From Erysipelatoclostridium sp. An173 (GTDB lineage Bacteria; Bacillota_I; Bacilli_A; Erysipelotrichales; Coprobacillaceae): a DNA stretch of 64,000 nucleotides. This document shows, piece by piece, positions 62,112 through 64,000 of this stretch (position 1 is its first letter; every line of letters begins with the position of its first letter). Location of the stretch: assembly GCF_002160495.1 (NCBI RefSeq), contig NZ_NFKR01000007.1, forward strand, positions 37,839-101,838, read 5' to 3'. A program made the translations under genes and the position numbers. The notes beneath the pieces are model-generated. The model was given only the letters and a program-made list of their open reading frames with translations. It made no database searches and had not been told where the DNA came from.

Positions 62112-63368
62112 GCTTTGATTGAGTTTTTTAATATTATTAGTACGACCATGTTTTAAAATACGACGATAATTTTCAGCTAACGCTTTTTCATATTTACTAG
62201 TCATCCAAGGAACATAGAATTGTTGATTTGCTAGTTCATTTGGAAGATATTGGATATATTCCCATAATTCAGGTCGATTATAATCATATTTTTCATCTTC
62301 TTGTAAACCAACAGGAGTCATTCTTAAATATTCTGGAGTTCGATATGATTGTACTCTAGTAGCGCTGATTGCACTATCAATTGCAGCTTCGCTTGATTTA
62401 GATTTTGGTGATAAGCATAGATCAATAATAACACTAGCTAATGGAATTCGTGCTTCTGGAAAACCGATTGTTTTAGCTGCTTGTAAGGCGATTACGGTTC
62501 TCATACAAGCATTAGGATTAGCTAAGCCAATATCTTCATAGGCGATTGTCATTAATCGTCTTTGTAATGATTCAAAATCACCAGTTTCAATTAATTTAGC
62601 TAGATAAAACATAGCACCGTTAGGATCACTACCACGAATTGATTTTTGTAAACCACTTAAAGTATCATAATAGTTATCTTCATCATGGTCATAAATTACA
62701 TTAGTTTTGATCATGGCTGCTTCTAAAACATTTTCATCAATATGATTATTATCACAAATGATAGAACAGATTTCTAAACAGTTATATGCAAAACGAATAT
62801 CACCACTGCTTGCTTTAGCAATTTTAGTTAAAACAGAGTCTTCGATGGTATATTCATTATTAAAGCCTTCAGATGATGATAGTGCTTGCTTTAATCCATC
62901 AATAATGTCATTTGTTGTTAATGGTTTGACTTCAAGAATATGACAGCGAGATCTAATTGCTGGATTGATTGAATGATATGGATTACTTGTTGTACAGCCA
63001 GCAATAGTAATTAAGCCGCTTTCAACATGGGAAAGCAAGTCGTCTTGTCTAGCTTTATTTAAACGGTGGACCTCATCAATAATTACAAATAAACCATTTG
63101 AAAGTTTTGCTTCGGCAATTATCGCATCCATTTCTTTTTTATTGCCAGTTGAAGCATTAAATAAACGGTATGGGATATTTAAATCATTGGCTAGACACAT
63201 TGCGATAGTAGTTTTACCACATCCTGGTGAACCATAAAGGATAATTGAAAAAGGATGTTTTTTTTCAACAAATTTAGTAAGGATTGATTTTGGTCCTACT
63301 AAGTGTTGTTGTCCAATGATATCAGATAATTTTTTTGGTCTCATTTTATTTGCAAGAGTAGTAGACAT
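62097..63368 (-). CDS. rarA: Replication-associated recombination protein RarA (MgsA)
   Basis: The 423-residue AAA+ ATPase works at stalled forks. Start LANKMRPKKLSDIIGQQHL, Walker A GSPGCGKTT, Walker B IIDEVH, sensor GCTTSNPY and the arginine finger region IRSRCHIL match RarA. The C-terminal part (FESLQRRLMTIAYEDIGLAN; VGLQEDEKYDYN) is the tetramerisation domain. GGAAG lies before ATG 63368. A minus-strand extended -10 (TGCTATAAT, 63414-63406) is likely, overlapping the dtd promoter zone. Confidence 0.95.
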   Translation of the reverse strand: MSTTLANKMRPKKLSDIIGQQHLVGPKSILTKFVEKKHPFSIILYGSPGCGKTTIAMCLANDLNIPYRLFNASTGNKKEMDAIIAEAKLSNGLFVIIDEVHRLNKARQDDLLSHVESGLITIAGCTTSNPYHSINPAIRSRCHILEVKPLTTNDIIDGLKQALSSSEGFNNEYTIEDSVLTKIAKASSGDIRFAYNCLEICSIICDNNHIDENVLEAAMIKTNVIYDHDEDNYYDTLSGLQKSIRGSDPNGAMFYLAKLIETGDFESLQRRLMTIAYEDIGLANPNACMRTVIALQAAKTIGFPEARIPLASVIIDLCLSPKSKSSEAAIDSAISATRVQSYRTPEYLRMTPVGLQEDEKYDYNRPELWEYIQYLPNELANQQFYVPWMTSKYEKALAENYRRILKHGRTNNIKKLNQSKKAG

Positions 63369-63398
63369 TAGTATCTTCCTTTCACTTTAAAAATCAGT

Positions 63399-63414
63399 TA
63401 TAATAATTATAGCA
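63399..63414. promoter_or_regulatory. Overlapping divergent -10 elements of rarA and dtd
   Basis: TATAAT on the plus strand (63399-63404, dtd) and TGCTATAAT on the minus strand (63414-63406, rarA) are back to back, so RNA polymerases would compete. -35 elements are weak for both. Confidence 0.4.
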
Positions 63415-63444
63415 TTTTTAGATATTGAAAGATAGGTGTATTAA

Positions 63445-63894
63445 ATGAGATTAGTTATTCAAAAGGTAAGTTCAAGTAATGTAAAAATAAATAATGAAGT
63501 AGTTGGTAGTATTGACAAAGGTTTTATGGTTTTAGTTGGTATTACTGATAGTGATAATAAAATGATTGTAGATAAGATGGTTGATAAATTAATTAATTTA
63601 CGTATTTTTGAAGATGAAAATGATAAGTTGAATTTGTCATTATTAGATGTAAAGGGAAGTATTTTATCAATTTCACAATTTACACTATATGCTAATTGTA
63701 AAAAGGGACGGAGACCAAGTTTTATTGAAGCGGCAAAACCAGATATTTCTAAACCTTTATATGAATACTTTAATCAACAGTTAAAAGAAAAAGGTGTAAT
63801 GGTAGAGACTGGAGTGTTTGGAGCAATGATGGAAGTATCACTAGTAAATGATGGTCCAGTAACAATTATTTTAGATAGTAAAGAAATTTTTTAA
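63445..63894 (+). CDS. dtd: D-aminoacyl-tRNA deacylase
   Basis: The 149-residue homodimeric enzyme removes D-amino acids (and glycine from tRNA-Ala) from mischarged tRNA. It starts MRLVIQKVSSSNVKINNEVVG without further extension, and carries the active-site motifs SQFTLYA and NDGPVTI. TAGGTG lies upstream of the ATG. In Bacillus dtd precedes hisS-aspS, which bears on the leader at the window end. Confidence 0.97.
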   Translation: MRLVIQKVSSSNVKINNEVVGSIDKGFMVLVGITDSDNKMIVDKMVDKLINLRIFEDENDKLNLSLLDVKGSILSISQFTLYANCKKGRRPSFIEAAKPDISKPLYEYFNQQLKEKGVMVETGVFGAMMEVSLVNDGPVTIILDSKEIF

Positions 63895-63912
63895 AAAAAG
63901 TAAAAAAAGGTA

Positions 63913-64000
63913 TTTACAAAGGAGAGAGGATGTGGTAGATTAATAGGGCACTCGAGAGAAGGAGCGAGGTTCAAAGGAAGGGCCGAGCGAAAAAAGTAAA
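63913..64000 (+). promoter_or_regulatory. Start of a structured 5' leader, cut by the window end
   Basis: TTTACA (63913-63918) and TAGATT (63936-63941, with TGG before it) are 17 nt apart and would start RNA near 63948. The following segment is unusually GC-rich for this genome and has a CTCG / CGAG hairpin (63951-63954 / 63965-63968). It ends in GCGAAAAAAGTAAA, which resembles the start of T-box stem I. Position after dtd suggests a hisS-aspS T-box. A lysine-type riboswitch is the alternative (compare TCAAAGG...GCCGAGC). Confidence 0.35.

Overview
The window is a low-GC, AT-rich stretch of a Firmicutes chromosome. It looks like a spore-forming Erysipelotrichia of the Thomasclavelia/Coprobacillus type (inference from codon usage, gene content and gene order, not from any search). 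Sporulation genes (spoIVA, spoVS, cotE), a Bacillus-type RNase P RNA, gpsB, recU and RNase Y place it near the Bacilli. Rubrerythrin, a FucO-like alcohol dehydrogenase and a full Leloir pathway suggest an anaerobic, sugar-fermenting gut bacterium. No phage, insertion sequence, CRISPR array, tRNA or rRNA gene was recognised.

Layout. 1-5.6 kb: the end of a TrmH-family methyltransferase, a phenylalanine T-box with pheS-pheT, and a membrane-anchored MutS-like ATPase. 5.6-9.5 kb: tmcAL, a split ThrE-type exporter, a DNA alkyltransferase and a DUF1848 protein. 9.6-15 kb: a class B penicillin-binding protein, then ahpC with an AhpF whose domains are circularly permuted. 14-24.3 kb: a sugar-use region with a LacI-type regulator divergent from galT-galM-galK, then pyk, a ROK kinase and a GH36 alpha-galactosidase. 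Raffinose/melibiose-type galactosides could feed galactose to GalK/GalT and glucose to the ROK kinase and pyruvate kinase. 24.3-27.2 kb: a looser, more AT-rich accessory stretch with a small unknown protein, a SemiSWEET, an RpiR regulator and a three-domain rubrerythrin under a PerR-like box.

27.3-36.1 kb: spoIVA, HU, yugP, ypmB-dnaD-nth, convergent recU-ponA, gpsB and rnpB, closely matching the Bacillus order. 36.1-40 kb: TetR and MarR regulators, a MATE exporter and a FucO-like dehydrogenase. 40.3-43.5 kb: rodZ-pgsA-cinA-recA in Bacillus order. 43.5-48.5 kb: an insertion relative to Bacillus carrying an XRE regulator, an unknown 195-residue protein, a membrane Ser/Thr kinase, a DUF4352 surface protein and topB. 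48.6-63.9 kb: rny-ymdB-spoVS, an 81-residue unknown, miaB-ymcA, guaB, cotE, mutS-mutL-miaA-MBL, rarA and dtd. The window ends inside what looks like a structured 5' leader.

Genes are tightly packed with many 1-14 nt overlaps. Intrinsic terminators often contain the stop codon of the preceding gene. Many promoters are near-consensus sigma-A sites with 16-17 nt spacers, and six carry an extended -10 (TGn before the hexamer). The most unusual items are the permuted AhpF, the rubredoxin-rubrerythrin-rubredoxin fusion, the membrane MutS-like ATPase, the kinase/XRE/DUF4352 cassette, CotE outside Bacillales and the paired dyads upstream of the alcohol dehydrogenase. None amounts to a clearly new system on sequence alone.
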